Source: Pseudofabraea citricarpa (Eukaryota > Ascomycota > Leotiomycetes > Helotiales > Dermateaceae). From it: a stretch of DNA of 64,000 nucleotides. Each line of letters starts with the position of its first letter. Within the stretch, counting starts at the first letter, position 1. Below the pieces are notes generated by a model that did no database searches, had not been told where the DNA came from, and was given only the letters and a program-made list of their open reading frames with translations. The stretch lies in assembly GCA_029641185.1 (NCBI GenBank), contig JAPWGK010000018.1, positions 124,001 to 188,000 of the forward strand, in the 5' to 3' direction. Of the stretch, positions 44,909-56,826 are shown one piece after another. The position numbers and the translations under genes are program-made.

Positions 44909-47043
44909 TCAAGATGGGACGCCCTCATAAACAAACCCATTGATGGCCCTCCTCTTTCTCCTCTTCTTCGTCTTTCTATTTCCAGCCACCTTTACAAAGA
45001 CTGTCAACACTGTAACAATCAAGACAATTACTGCTGCAATGGTAGGAACCTGCATCACAATTAGTGGACTATTTGTTAAAATGGCCGGGGAAAACATACC
45101 AAAACGGTTTGCCGGGCCAAGTCATCGGCATTTGCCAAAGCATCTGAGTATGCACACGTAGCGTTTGGTCCACCAACCGTCCAACACCCTCTCACATCTA
45201 GGCTATTAAAGTCAACCCAAGCACCTCGTCCATCAAAGTCTCTTCTCGAATCTCGCATTGCTCGGGCAAGATACGCATTCTCAAGTGAGGTGCGAGGAGC
45301 TGCAAATGCGTAAGAGCTGGGACAAGCGTCTCCCGCGAAAGAATACGAGATCGGATATGTTGTGATAGTCCAATTGTAGGGTTGACGATCTGCACGACAT
45401 GCAGCGTAGTACCTCTGGGAACAGTCCTGTACAGCCCAGCGCCCGGATAGTTCTAGATTTGCAGCTGCACACCGAAATAGAGAGTCTGTGGTATCGTCGT
45501 CACTATCAGAAGCGTTCTTCGGTTCATCTGAAGCCCAAGACCATATCGTGCTAGCTTATATCAATACATGGCTATTTATCGTTTGAAGTATGTACTGACC
45601 TGTAGCTAAAGTTCTGGTATGGGAGATAATCTGCGTCTGCAGTGTTATTTGCAAGTGTAAAGTTTAGAATAGGTGATAGACCGCAATTTGTGGCGTTTGT
45701 TGACAAGTTCAGTAAAGGAATGTAATCGACTGCAGAAGATGTGGGAGACTGGAGACTAGTGAGGTTTGAAACTGTTGCCCAAGATGAGTTGACTCGTGAC
45801 AGGTCGTCTGTGCTATTCACGACATAGCAACCACTCACTATGTGATCAGATGAGGTTGAAATAAGGTTGTTGTGTGACTCTTGGAGATAGCCAGCAGGGA
45901 ATATGATATCATTGTCGCCTGTAAAGTTATAACCAGATATCTGAGGATCAAAAGTCCCATAGCCAAGGAGCAGTCGTTTGCTTTTTGAAAATTCGACGTA
46001 GCTCTCAGATGGCCAACCATCATCTGTCGAGTATATCCTATTGGGTCCCACATTTACAGTATAGTAATCTTCCACGGGTCTATATCTGGGAGCGACTGTG
46101 TACCATGAAGCATTGAGATTTGCCCTATCGGATCCCAAATTTGATGGTGTATATATAAAGTCAGAGAGGTTCGCTGCGAATTGAGGGCCTAAAAGTGTCG
46201 ACCCAGAAGGCAAATTTGTCACTTCTGGAGCTGGTTCCGTAGGAGCAGACTCAGAAGCTGCAGCATGGAGGTTCAATATTACGTATACTAAGTGGGCAGC
46301 AAGGGTGGTTTCAGTCTTCTCTAGATAATCAAGAATTTGCGAGGTGAAGGTTGATAGATTAATAGTAGTCGTGCAGACATAAGGCCCAATCTTAATGAGA
46401 GGTTCGTCATCAGAGTCCGGGAGCACCGAGATGGAAGGAAGAAGGGTTCCAAGTGAAGATCCAGATGCAGTATCATCAAGAGTGGTCGAAGAGCTCGCAG
46501 AACTCGATATACTTGTAGGTTCAGACGTGGCTTGTCTTACACCGAGTCCTGACGCTGAAGTTCTTTCGGTGCTGGTCAACGACACGGAGGTGAAAGATGA
46601 CGTTGGTTCGGCATCCGATGTCAATGCCCCCCTCGTACTCGGCGTCTTGCTGGTGAAGCTGAGGGTAGCGGTAGACGAGGGAGCTACATCTGGTAGTGTA
46701 ACTGGTATCGCAACTGGACAGAAACCCCAGACTTGTCGCCCCTGATCCCAGTATAGATCAAGTTCAAACCTGCGGAATCCCTCGGCAAGCAGATTAGAGA
46801 GACAGGTTCCAGAACTCTCATCCTCGTACTTAAGAAAAGGGAAGCAGGCTGCTGAAAATGACACACCAGGTTGGGTGACAAAATTTATGGGGACTTGCAG
46901 ACTAAGGTCTCGTTGTGACTGCCACACGTGTCAATATCTATTCCAATGTTCCAATGGCTTGAATGAGGCACACTTACAAGAAACACGGTAGACAACGGAG
47001 GAACGGGCGTTGACCCATTGTCTGGGTCAAAATTCTCGGACAT
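44909..47043 (-). CDS. MTC6-like membrane protein (maintenance of telomere capping protein 6)
   Basis: Exons 47043-46978, 46918-45600, 45550-45100 and 45049-44909 give 658 aa. The first exon supplies MSENFDPDNG to STVFL; the join to SQRDLSLQVPINFVTQPG reproduces the conserved start of fungal MTC6. Next comes FRRFELDLYWD, a Ser/Thr-rich stretch (about residues 80-175), a lumenal region with many N-x-S/T sites, and a Cys-rich exon 3 (eight or so Cys; GCWTVGGPNATCAYSD). Exon 4 encodes one membrane helix (VPTIAAVIVLIVTVLTVFV) and a basic tail (RKTKKRRKRR), giving a type I topology. Yeast MTC6 was named from a genetic interaction with a cdc13 telomere-capping mutant; its biochemical role is unknown, and the topology argues for a secretory-pathway protein. 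Exon 3 has no ATG-started frame of its own and is easily missed. Confidence 0.85.
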
Positions 47044-47513
47044 CGAGTGCCAATTGTTCTTCCAACTTAGAAAGATACCTCAGACCCGGAGGAGCCGGTC
47101 ACGGGCAGCGAGCGTGTGCCTGATAGAGCTCATTGAGGAGCCAATGGGTTGCAGATTGGCTTCAGTACTCAGGGCCGAACCAAACACGTGCTGACATATC
47201 CTGAGCCTTTCCAGGTCTGGTCATCAGTCAGTTACCAGCGAAGGGGGAGAAGGAGAAAGTGAACAACACATCGTTCGAGCTGGCGATTTGGACAAACTAT
47301 GACGCTTTCGGTAAAAGGCAAGGCGCGCCACAGGAACCGTCGACAAGGCGGTGTGGCTTGTGCCTGCTAGTGGCAAACTACTGTGGCGCGGACCGGTGGC
47401 AGAACATTTGTGGTAAAGACACATTATCTATTATCGTCAGAACACCAAGGACGTACTCACACATTCAACGTCGTTCTAGAAAGCTCTTGCTAAAACCACG
47501 AATACACCATATC
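47044..47513. other. Divergent promoter, MTC6 and SEC62
   Basis: A 470-bp bidirectional promoter with CACGTG at 47185-47190. Confidence 0.55.
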
Positions 47514-48741
47514 ATGTCGTCACCTCCAGCGGCAGCTGCTGCTGCTGCTCCACCGCAGCTGCAACCCGGACAGCAACCCACACCGGAGCAAGTCGAGGCA
47601 ATGCGAAGACAGTTGATTGCTGATGCCGCGAAGGCGGGAATGAGCCCACAAGAATTTCTAGACAAGGTGAGGGCACAACATATGCAACAGGCGCAGATGG
47701 CAGCCCAGCAGCAGGCAGCCCAACAGCAGGCAGCTGCTCAACAGCAGCAACAACAGCAGCAGCAACCCATTACCCCCGGTCCACCCAAGCCCGAAGCTCT
47801 CGCAGTCGCAAACTTCCTCAAAGGCCAGGATTTGAAGTTGAGAACATGTCTTCTTCAAGGGCAACGCAAGGATATGTTCAGAGGTGGGCAGGCTCTCAAA
47901 GGTGTTTGCTTGAAAGTACTGACCAAATAATAGTGAAGCGCGCACTTCGAGCACTTCAATCGCCAGCTTATGAAAAAGCTCGCGCGAAGAACCCCCTCCT
48001 CCCACAAATCACTGATCGCGCATCATTGGAGAACACTTTTAAGCTTTTGCCTATGTCTCTCCTCGCTCTGCGCGTTTCCAAGATTGATCCACATGAAGGC
48101 CACGACCATGCCCCAGGAGCGCACAAGACCAAGCGGGTCAAGGGCCTGTGGAACATCAAGATTGAGCAACAGCAAGAATGCAAAGAGGACCTGCATTACA
48201 TCTGGCTATACGAGGGAAGCCAGATCAAGCAAAAGTTATATGCCGCTGGCGCATTAGTTCTTGTGTTTGCGATTGTCATGTTTCCACTCTGGCCCATGAA
48301 GATGAGACTTGGTGTATGGTACCTGAGTATGGGCATGCTCGGATTACTTGGTTTATTCTTCGCCATGGCTATTTTCCGACTCATTCTATTCTGTGTCACA
48401 ATGTTTGTCGTTCCTCCGGGACTCTGGCTCTACCCCAATCTTTTCGAGGATGTTGGATTCTTTGATAGTTTCCGACCCTTGTGGGGCTGGCAAGAGGTAA
48501 GAGCTGACCTCTTCCACAAAATTTTATCCTAAGCTGACTTGAGAAACAGGAGAAGAAGAAAGGCAAGAAGAAGTCTAAGAACTCTGGATCTGCAAACGCT
48601 GGCGCTACTATGGCAGCAATGACTGGACAGCTACCCCCAGCATCAGCGACGACTACTTCGGCAGCACCAATTGCCACGGCCTCGCCAGCAACACAGAGAA
48701 ATCTCACCCCGAGGGTGGAGGAGGTCTTCGACGAGGACTAA
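47514..48741 (+). CDS. Translocation protein SEC62
   Basis: Subunit of the Sec62/63 complex for post-translational import into the ER. Exons 47514-47883, 47934-48496 and 48550-48741 give 374 aa. The ATG at 47514 gives MSSPPAAAAAAAPPQL; a longer in-frame start at 47259 is less likely because its extra residues lack family character. The N-terminal 85 residues carry Ala, Gln and Pro tracts (nine Gln in a row, CAG/CAA-encoded). The cytosolic domain follows (FLKGQDLKLRTCLLQGQRKD, then VKRALRAL joined by intron 47884-47933). Two membrane segments lie at about 226-247 and 257-290 with a very short lumenal loop. The C-terminal tail begins with the Lys-rich EKKKGKKKSK, the usual ribosome/Sec63-contacting charge cluster, and ends EEVFDED. 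Confidence 0.95.
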
Positions 48742-49783
48742 GAGTCTTCATCGTATTGCTTTTGCATTTCAGAATAAGAAGAAAAATGAACTTAAGAAAG
48801 ATTGTAAATGTGGTGGGCAATTAAGGATCGGGTGGTGGGATAGGAAGATGAGGAAGGGCCATACTTTTTAATAGCTCTTTCTGGTGTATAGTATCAAGCA
48901 AGCAAAAAGCATTCCTTTTTTCATCACGTTCCAGCCTCAATTACCACCCACCCGTATGAAGTTCAGTTAAAATCTTTAATCCACCAGCCTTCTGTCTATC
49001 TTGTCAGTTAAGCAAGCTCCACAAATGCTCAAATCAGCCAAAATTGAACATGTTCATGCCTTGACGATATCAAACACTTTCGAATCATTGGAGTACTTAC
49101 CTAGGCAGTATTATATCATATGCCTTAGATGTAAGCATTTTATTCTCACATGTATGCATATGCACAGAAGGAAAGTGAAGGGACAGTGTGGAATTCCTCT
49201 AAGTGATCTAAATAGTACGTGTAAATAGACACACGTGTGTAATCCAAGTATACCTTCCATCATTAGCAGTACACATAAAAGGCAAATATCTAATAGAAAC
49301 TTGGAAGGTAAAGAAAGGTGGTATATGGTTTCTAGATCTGTAATCCCAGCTCCACAGGAGGAGGTTAGAGAGAAAGAAAAAGAGAAAGAAAAGAAACTCT
49401 TCATAACAGATGATGTTTTTTTTAATTTTCCCCTCCCTTTCCTTGTTATGATGGAATTCCCCTTCCCTTCATCCTTCATTAAATCCTCATGGGAGACATA
49501 AGTATCTACCATTGCATCGCATCGTACCCGCCACCCTTTTCCCTCTCATAACTCCCTAAAACTCATTTGGGAAACCCTTCATATGAATAACTTTCCCTCC
49601 TTTCCAAAAAACAACAACAAAAAACACCATGCTAAATAAGAAGACAAAGGAAATGGGAATAAATGATGGTCTGTAATAGAATGGCAAGAAATGATAGTTG
49701 AATACAAACATCTTGAAGAGAAAGGAAAAGTTTGAACGTGAATCGTAGGGTAATATTACAAAAATCAAAAAGTATGTGGCTCC
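48742..49783. other. Intergenic, convergent 3' ends
   Basis: About 1 kb, AT- and purine-rich, with an AGAGAAAGAAA run near 49366-49397. No gene supported. Confidence 0.55.
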
Positions 49784-52435
49784 TCAAGCTCGGATCGAAG
49801 TTCTCACTGGTCGTGACAAGCTACCAGTAGGCGGTGGCAAGGGAGGCAATGCACAATCTGGCGGCGGTGCTAGTGGCGGGCCATTCACCAGCGTAGGCAG
49901 GCTTTTTCTGTTTGTCAAGTCCTTGGAGCTTGCTTCTAGACGTAATTTGTGGACAGGATTTGCAGTTAAGATCGGTACAGGGATTGCAGTCGTTGTGTTT
50001 GATGGCGTAGGCGTGGATTTTGACAAACGACTTCCTGGTCCTCGAGGCGAAGTGCGCGGGGTTTTTTGAGGCGATGATACTACTGCTGGGTGAGATAGTA
50101 CAGCACTTGACGGTCGACGAAGCCCATGATTCGCTGGTGTTTTAGGAGTAGCAGGTATACGAGACACACTTGTTGCTTCATCATTTTCGGTATCTCCGCC
50201 TGAACGTTTGGGTTGTGGTGTTTCTTCCTGGTAAGGGATGAGAGTAGAAGCTGGCAAGGGAGTCTTGAGAGTGCCAGATTGTGTTCGTGTATGACTTCTC
50301 CGTTTTTCTGCTGCTGTCTCCAATGCCTGGTTGCTAGTGCTACGACGAGGAAACTGGAAGTCCGGATTTGGTGACTCCGGTGAACCTTTAGGTTTATATG
50401 CCGACAAAGGGCGGCTGGAATTTGCTATTGACGGCATTGATGGTTGGAAACGAGGCGATTTAGGAATGGTCATTGACCTTCTATTGTGCAGTGCGTGCTG
50501 AAAGGTCGCACTCGTGGGAGTGACAGCCTTGGGGGATTTGGGTGTCTTTTTGGGTGATACTGTATCTCTCACAGGTGATAATTGTGTGGCCATATTGAGT
50601 GCTGGCGGTGGAGCTTTTCTAGATCCTTTGAGTGTAGGCTCGCGTAATCGTGGAGGCACCGTGACGATAGGTGGTACGAAAGGCCGGTCTTTTCCAGGAC
50701 TTGGAAAGCCATAGCTCAAAGCTGGACTAGTGGTAAAGGAAAGTCTTTTGCCTGCAGAGTTTGGTACGCTGAAATTGGGGGTTGAGAGAGTGTCATTTCG
50801 CATGATCCTGCTGGGCATATCGCATGTTGAGTGAGGACGAAATTTGGCAGCCGCTGGGCTTTCAAGAACCGGGTTCTGCAATACCTGCATAGATCTTCTG
50901 CGCTCGTTGATCGCCAGTGCATTAGGCTTTGATCGAACATCATCGTGCAAGTTTAGCTTTCGAGGCTGTTCGTCCAATGCAGAAAAACTGTCTCTAGTTG
51001 GAGAGGTGGTTGGAGAAGATGAAAGAGATGTTGGATATGTGCGTTGACCTGAAGACATATACGAGAATCGGTTGGCACTGTCCCTGAGAGACTCAAGTTG
51101 CTGACCGTCGTGAGAGCTCAAAGTAGTCATAGAATGATGGCCAGTGGAAGGTCGAATAGAGGGTGATTGAATCTCGTTGATGGCAGATACGGCATCTACG
51201 AGCTTTTCTGGATGTAAGTTCTCGTTTGTCCATGGTGGAACACTGTATGATGATTCCTGGGGGGAAGATGCAGCTGAAAATTGTTCAGGTTCTCTCTGTA
51301 CAAGATACCTGTGGCTTGGTTGGTTCTTCAGAGTAGGAACTATCTCGTCTGATTTGGGCTTGCCGGTTTCAGTTACATTCTTCTTGCCACCCAAAGCTTC
51401 AATTTCTCGCCTGACAACGGCAATCCATGAATCCAGATCCTCAGCACTATTTAATACCAAAAGAAGACTCGTTGCTGAACGTCTATAGTCCGCACCTCTG
51501 AAAGTAAGTCTGGAGAAAAGAGATCGGTAATCGGATGACGGAGTTCCGTCAGAATCCATAGCTTGCGATATTTGCAACACCCAATGCTTGCCTGGGATCA
51601 CATCACTTGCGAAAGCCACCGAATCCTTTCCAAGCTGCATCATCTTTTCTGGTAGTCTGTCAAATGATCCTTCGCCAGAGTATTGTAAAAGGTAGCCGGA
51701 AGTTACAAGCACGAAGATTTTCTGGGTCCAGACAGCCTTAGTAAACGTGCCAGACGTTTGCCGCTTGTGTTTGCTTTTAGCCTTCTCCGTCTTTTTCACC
51801 AGGGGAGCGTTTGCCATATCCTCAACAATGCTGCTGTTGCGCTTGTGGTGACTGATGCGAAGAATAGCATCGGCTGACATGGTTGAAGCTGATAATGTTG
51901 CATGTTTTATAGCCTGAGGATATGCTTGAAAGAGTGGAGGCGGGTCCCAAACTGTTGTAGTACGGGTCGGAGTCTTCGCTGGAGGTTTTGTCTTTGCAGA
52001 TGGGGTTGTTGATGCTTTGTTCTCCTTAACAGACTTCGTCCTCAAGTTCAACCTTGAGGGTTTATTGATCGGCTTCGAGGGAGGCACAGATAATCTTGTA
52101 GTGATTGGAAGGGGAGCCGGTCTTGGATTTGTAAATTTGGATGTTATCCGCTCGAGGGTGTGCTCGCCCAACGGCGGTGGTTCTTCCAGTACAGGAGATA
52201 CGAGATCTGCTGTTATCTTGGTGGATTTCGACCTGTTGAACATGCCTTGGAGTCCAAATCTGGATGACCTTCTATGTAGTTCCTTCCCCAGCGGCACTCT
52301 TCGATCTCCTTCAAATTCCCCAGAATCGTTTAGCTGGGGCGGTCGTGAACGACGAGCAGCATGGAAGCTCGCCTGTAACGCGGCGAAAGTGTCGTCAGCC
52401 GCTCCGCGAACACCTTCTGAGCTTCGCTTGTACAT
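49784..52435 (-). CDS. PH-domain protein with long disordered tail
   Basis: A single exon of 883 codons. The only ordered part is a PH domain at about residues 230-347: FTKAVWTQKIFVLVTSGYLL forms the first strands and LDSWIAVVRREIEAL the closing helix with its conserved Trp (337). A long insert sits between late strands. The N-terminal 220 residues are basic and Ser-rich (MYKRSSEGVR; GLQGMFNRSKSTK), and the 530-residue tail is rich in Ser, Pro and Thr with many SP/TP pairs, a likely target of proline-directed kinases. PH domains bind phosphoinositides or proteins, so a cell-cortex or signalling role is plausible. Similar proteins occur across Pezizomycotina, as far as I recall, with no assigned function. 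Confidence 0.85.
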   Translation of the reverse strand: MYKRSSEGVRGAADDTFAALQASFHAARRSRPPQLNDSGEFEGDRRVPLGKELHRRSSRFGLQGMFNRSKSTKITADLVSPVLEEPPPLGEHTLERITSKFTNPRPAPLPITTRLSVPPSKPINKPSRLNLRTKSVKENKASTTPSAKTKPPAKTPTRTTTVWDPPPLFQAYPQAIKHATLSASTMSADAILRISHHKRNSSIVEDMANAPLVKKTEKAKSKHKRQTSGTFTKAVWTQKIFVLVTSGYLLQYSGEGSFDRLPEKMMQLGKDSVAFASDVIPGKHWVLQISQAMDSDGTPSSDYRSLFSRLTFRGADYRRSATSLLLVLNSAEDLDSWIAVVRREIEALGGKKNVTETGKPKSDEIVPTLKNQPSHRYLVQREPEQFSAASSPQESSYSVPPWTNENLHPEKLVDAVSAINEIQSPSIRPSTGHHSMTTLSSHDGQQLESLRDSANRFSYMSSGQRTYPTSLSSSPTTSPTRDSFSALDEQPRKLNLHDDVRSKPNALAINERRRSMQVLQNPVLESPAAAKFRPHSTCDMPSRIMRNDTLSTPNFSVPNSAGKRLSFTTSPALSYGFPSPGKDRPFVPPIVTVPPRLREPTLKGSRKAPPPALNMATQLSPVRDTVSPKKTPKSPKAVTPTSATFQHALHNRRSMTIPKSPRFQPSMPSIANSSRPLSAYKPKGSPESPNPDFQFPRRSTSNQALETAAEKRRSHTRTQSGTLKTPLPASTLIPYQEETPQPKRSGGDTENDEATSVSRIPATPKTPANHGLRRPSSAVLSHPAVVSSPQKTPRTSPRGPGSRLSKSTPTPSNTTTAIPVPILTANPVHKLRLEASSKDLTNRKSLPTLVNGPPLAPPPDCALPPLPPPTGSLSRPVRTSIRA

Positions 52436-55400
52436 GATTTCAAAAGTTTGCCGGCGTTATTGAAGAATATGAATGGCCAAATTTGGTCGCTTCACCTCCA
52501 CCGCTATCGCAAGGCAAGCCAGAGAATGCTTCTTCGAATTCGACTCGTCTGGATGATAACGTGTTAAAACACAATTGTCGATGAGGGGAAGCTTTTGTCC
52601 GCGTGCACTTTTCAAGGAATAAACTCTGCGCGATCTCGATATGGACGTGTTGGCCCTTGAGATCCCACAGTGACGTCTGGAAAGCGTAGGTGTTGAGCAG
52701 CGCCAAACCTGTTTATCCTATCTACTCAGTAGAACGGCAAATAGTCAATGGCTTGTCAGAAATTCGGACTTGCGACTGAGGCATAGGGAGAACAGTTCAG
52801 AAGTATGTGCTGCTTGGAGCATTATCAGAATTGGCGCTTGAGTGACGGTCGAGGGGTCGCAGGTTGAACTGGCGGAGAAAGAGCATGAAAAAGAAGTCAA
52901 GATCAGATGTGGGCAGATCTGACCCGCAACATATGGTAGGCAGGCAGATAAGAAAAGGTGAAGACCCAAAAGAGAGTAGAATGTCGCAAGGTGAGAGAAA
53001 CAAAATGGAGGAAGAAGAAAACAAAGCCCACCACGAAGGAAGAAGCTCTGGGCTGATTCTAAAGCAGGCTCGAGATCCTCTTCTTCAGTACCATCCACTG
53101 AAAACGGATGCCCCCATCTCGCATCACCCACATCATTCTGTTTCGAGGCATGGGGGGCCCGGCGAATTCAAATCTGAGGTCCAGGGCGTCCTGCAAGACC
53201 CGTTAATTTCCAGCCCAATGCAGCCTCTTCGGACATCTGATTCGGTGGAAGCGCGGGGGAGGACAGCCGCTAGAGCAAAAGCACAGAAACCTTGTTCGGG
53301 GAGAGCACGAGCCAGTTCCCTCGAGGCGCTGAGTGAGTGACTGCGTGCGAAAAGCAGAGCCTGCTGCTCATCCAGCCAGGCCTGATCGCAGGTGCCTGTC
53401 AGCCTGTGAACCCACCCTGTACAGGAGGGCAGTACTTGGTTGGTGACTGGGCCACAGTGGAAACAAACCTTGAAAGGCCACGAGCGACGAGCACGGTGCT
53501 GTGCAGCGACAAGAGCTTTGTTGTGATTGTTGTCGTACTGTGTGGCCATTGCTGTGTTTGTGTTTATCGATTTTGTTGTTGACGATGCGATATTATGATG
53601 TTGTTGACATTAATATTGGCCGTATCGAGAGCATAATCTCTGTGTCGGAGTGTGTCCTGTCCACATGTTCATCAGTTGTGAAGTGGCCGTCCCCTCTCAG
53701 GGCCATGCCGCAAGGATCATCCAGCTACTGCAAGGTACCAACACCGTCATTACGGGCTTGCATTAGCCTCTCTTCTGCCCTTTTCGAGTCTTTTGGGGCA
53801 TAGCCGGGGTCAAAAACGGCAAAAGTGGTCCAAGCATCAAGCCTGTCACGCCTGTGCTGTGTCGTCCTCGGCCTCAACGTTCACCCTAGATGGAGCTGGT
53901 TTTGACTTGTCATCATCATCCAGTGGATGTATGAGATGAATCATACTTTGTCTGGCGGTTATCACCACACCACACACAGAATAACCCAACACAGCACAAC
54001 ACAGACTGCCCAGTCCAACCTCTGCTCTTCCAACTGTCTGTCCAGATACTCGATTCAAAGACGGAGTGATACAAGTGGGCAGGTGGGCAGGTGTCGTTTC
54101 GTTTCGGTACCGGCAGCGCAGTTTTGTGTCGGACGATCATTTCGGCTTAGGGCATTAATGGTGATGGGTATGCTGATAAGGCGCATGGGAGCCATGGGGG
54201 GCCATGAACGGTTCGGGTCCGTGCTAGGGATGCATCTATCGAGTCTGTGCAGCAAAACGAAGTAACCCTCCGACTCGCCCCTCCGAGTGCCACTGCCATC
54301 CGATGGAAGAGATCTTTGGGCCCGATTCTAGCTTGCGAGAACACTTGAGGGTGGCTTTGTTCACGGGCTGAAGATGATGTATCTGCTGGCCTTGTTTCTG
54401 TTGCTGGGTTCTTGTTTCTTGTTCCCGCGACGGGCGAGAGAGGGAGGGACGGATCGAGCCCGTAAGTAGATCAGAAGCCCGCGATTTGTTGGTCTTCCAT
54501 TGTTCCCCGGAACTTGGAGGTAACTCTAAGCGCCCTCACTCACTCGGGTTCTGTTGCGGACTGCCTAGTTGGTCACTTCGTCCTGTTGTGGAGAATCTCC
54601 CTTCGGCGTGGTAAGACGAGGGAGGAGAGAGAAGAGTGCGGTACTGGCGTCGCGTGCCGGCTGAAGGATTCTCCAGAATCCAGACATGGCCTGGTAATTT
54701 AGCGACCGAGTGCAACGGTACCGTAGGTAGGTAAGTAATAATAAGTACTGTCTTCTGCTGCTACCCGGTCTGTGTAATTCATACCAAGATACGGCACCGT
54801 ACGTACCAGCTTGCGAGAGTGTCTGGGATTTGTCACTTGTCGACAAAAATGCGGCGTCTTGGTGACAGGTCATGCTTCGAGTCCCATGATGACAAAAAAG
54901 CAATTTTGAACATACAGGAGCTGCAGGCAACCCTATTGAGCCACTCTTGCAGGATCCTTAATCAAAGGCTACGGTACAGTGTCGTGATGCCATGTGCAAT
55001 GTACCTTAGGTACTGTACTATGGTCCGGTGCTTGCGTGCTTGGCTTTTTCTCTATGAAGATGATGATGACGACAATGATGCTATTGCTGTTGTTGTTGTT
55101 GTTGTTATTGTTGATATTCTCCTGTAGTACTGTGTGTGCGTGCTTGACCTTCTCTCTATGGTAATGATGTTTGTTGTTAATGTTGCTGTTGCTGTTGCTG
55201 TTGCTAGCTACAAGAGAAAGGAAGAAGCTGGGAGTCATGTGAGTGAGCTTCCCTCCCCCCTGTCCTAGGCAGTTGCGGCCGCTTACAGTAGTAGCAGTAG
55301 CAGAATCCGCGTGGAAACATCACCAGATCGTCACAAGGCTTCGAGAAATAGAACTTACCCCTCCAAACAAATTCTGCCAATATTTCCTACAACCACCACC

Positions 55401-55589
55401 ACCCGGCAACGGCCACCATCACCACCCGTTGTAGACTGTCATCGCCTTGCGGGGGCTGTTGAGTCATTCTGGCCTGATACACTTTTAGCCAGCTCATACC
55501 TACCCCAAGGCGACAGACATACTGCGGAGTAACTTCTATCTACCTATAAATTGCGCCTTTCGTTGTTTCCAGCCTCCGGGTCAGAAGTC
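52436..55589. other. 3.1 kb non-coding stretch between divergent genes
   Basis: Several ATG-started frames of 100-158 codons occur (52864-53340 plus, 53133-53549 minus, 52745-53131 minus), but they overlap each other, show no domain, and have no neighbouring exons. The left part is probably the promoter of the PH-domain gene, the right part the promoter and leader of the coiled-coil gene. TAGGTAGGTA occurs near 54724, and a duplicated trinucleotide-rich segment at 55011-55209. Confidence 0.5.
55011..55209. repeat. Imperfect tandem duplication carrying GTT/GCT trinucleotide runs
   Basis: Two units, about 55011-55122 and 55127-55209. Each opens with GTACTGT, then TGCGTGCTTG, TTCTCTATG, an A/TGATG stretch and a GTTGTT or GCTGTT run. 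Confidence 0.65.
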
Positions 55590-56826
55590 ATGCCCGATCT
55601 CAACTCTTTACCACCATCAAACACACGCACCAACCCTGCATCTCCTCCCATAGTACGATCCATGTCTTCATCAACTGGAGATGCGACCGCCATCAGAGGT
55701 CAGACTCCCTCTCCGCGATCCACGTCAACGTCACTGTTTGCTGCTGCGGCTGTGAACGCGGGTCTGCTACAAGAAGACACCCGACGTGAGATATTCTGTG
55801 CACTGCTCTGTCGCACTCACTGACATCTGATCAGGCGCTTCCATCACGTCTTCAAGGAATCGGCCACCATCCCAGACTGGCAGAAGACGCTCGACTGTAC
55901 TCATGAACTTGCAGCTCAACGACCCCAGCTTACCAGGTCCTGGCGAGATGATCAACGAAACACCATCGTATAGAACAGCGAGCCCGCAATCCGTTACAGC
56001 ATCACCAATAATAGCCACTGGCGATCCTCATCATAACCGCGCACCAAGCTTAGGAGAGATACACCAGGAATTGGAACAGGAACAGGAGGCTCAAGTGGTA
56101 TGTGCTTCAAGTGCCGGACGCAAAATTTCCTGGTTGGTTATCTGAGAAGTAGTTGTTCTAACCTTGTGTAGAATCGCTTGCTTCAGATGATTCGTACTCA
56201 ACAGCAACAGCTCCAGCAACTCCAAGCAGCTGCGGGCCAGCCTCAGGGAGCGGCACCTGCAATAGACGACTCTACCCCCACCTCAGAACGTTCAATGTCA
56301 TTCTCCGTTCCAAACCCATCACACACACCATCTGTTATTGCGACACCTCGATCTCCCAGGCACCCGCGTAGTTCCTTCGATCTTGCTAGAGCAGAAATTC
56401 AGCGAATATCACGCACCCCCAGTCGAGCGGCAAGTCAGACTGCCTCCCCAAGACTAAGGTCAACCTCCATAAGCGGCGAAGCAGGTGAGAATTGGAGTCT
56501 CGGCGGACGAGATGAGAGTGCCTTCTATCAAGCCGAAACACAAATGATGATCAGAGAAAACCAGATGTTGCGCCAAAGGATCAGAGAACTAGGCAAGTAC
56601 ACGGAGATGAATCATCACAACACAACTAACCATGGCAACAGAGCGTCAAGTCAGCGATCTGCACGCAAACGCAGCAACTACACACGAACCAGCCACACAT
56701 TCTCATCTTACTCACTCTCAATCTGTTTCCGAAGAGACTTCATCTACACCTGCACCTCCCTCAAGCTCTGTTTCTGCGGCAGTCCCCACAGTGACACCAG
56801 CAACGCAAGAGGCAAAAGATGAATAA
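55590..56826 (+). CDS. Conserved fungal coiled-coil protein of unknown function, with a GC-AG intron
   Basis: Exons 55590-55785, 55835-56097, 56172-56592 and 56642-56826 give 354 aa. The first two introns are GT-AG. The third (56593-56641, 49 nt) has donor G|GCAAGT, branch ACTAACC and acceptor AACAG: a GC-AG intron. Removing it joins QRIREL to ERQVSDLHAN in a continuous heptad pattern. The protein starts MPDLNSLPPSNTRTNPASPP and is Ser/Pro-rich and largely disordered. A helical Gln-rich segment (HQELEQEQEAQVNRLLQMIR) at about residues 142-175 and the C-terminal coiled coil (residues about 265-310) are the ordered parts. I recall the type from other Pezizomycotina but know no function. Confidence 0.8.

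Noticed and set aside
47259..47513. An 85-residue N-terminal extension of SEC62 from an earlier in-frame ATG
   Set aside because: The extra residues show no family likeness and the later start gives a typical N-terminus; the segment is more probably leader.
26861..48741. A functional cluster of secretion genes (SRP68, cutinase, MTC6, SEC62)
   Set aside because: They are interspersed with unrelated genes on both strands without shared promoters apart from the MTC6-SEC62 pair; chance is sufficient.
52864..53549. Overlapping frames of 138 and 158 codons on opposite strands
   Set aside because: They shadow each other, have no domain or plausible exon partners, and are rich in low-complexity residues.
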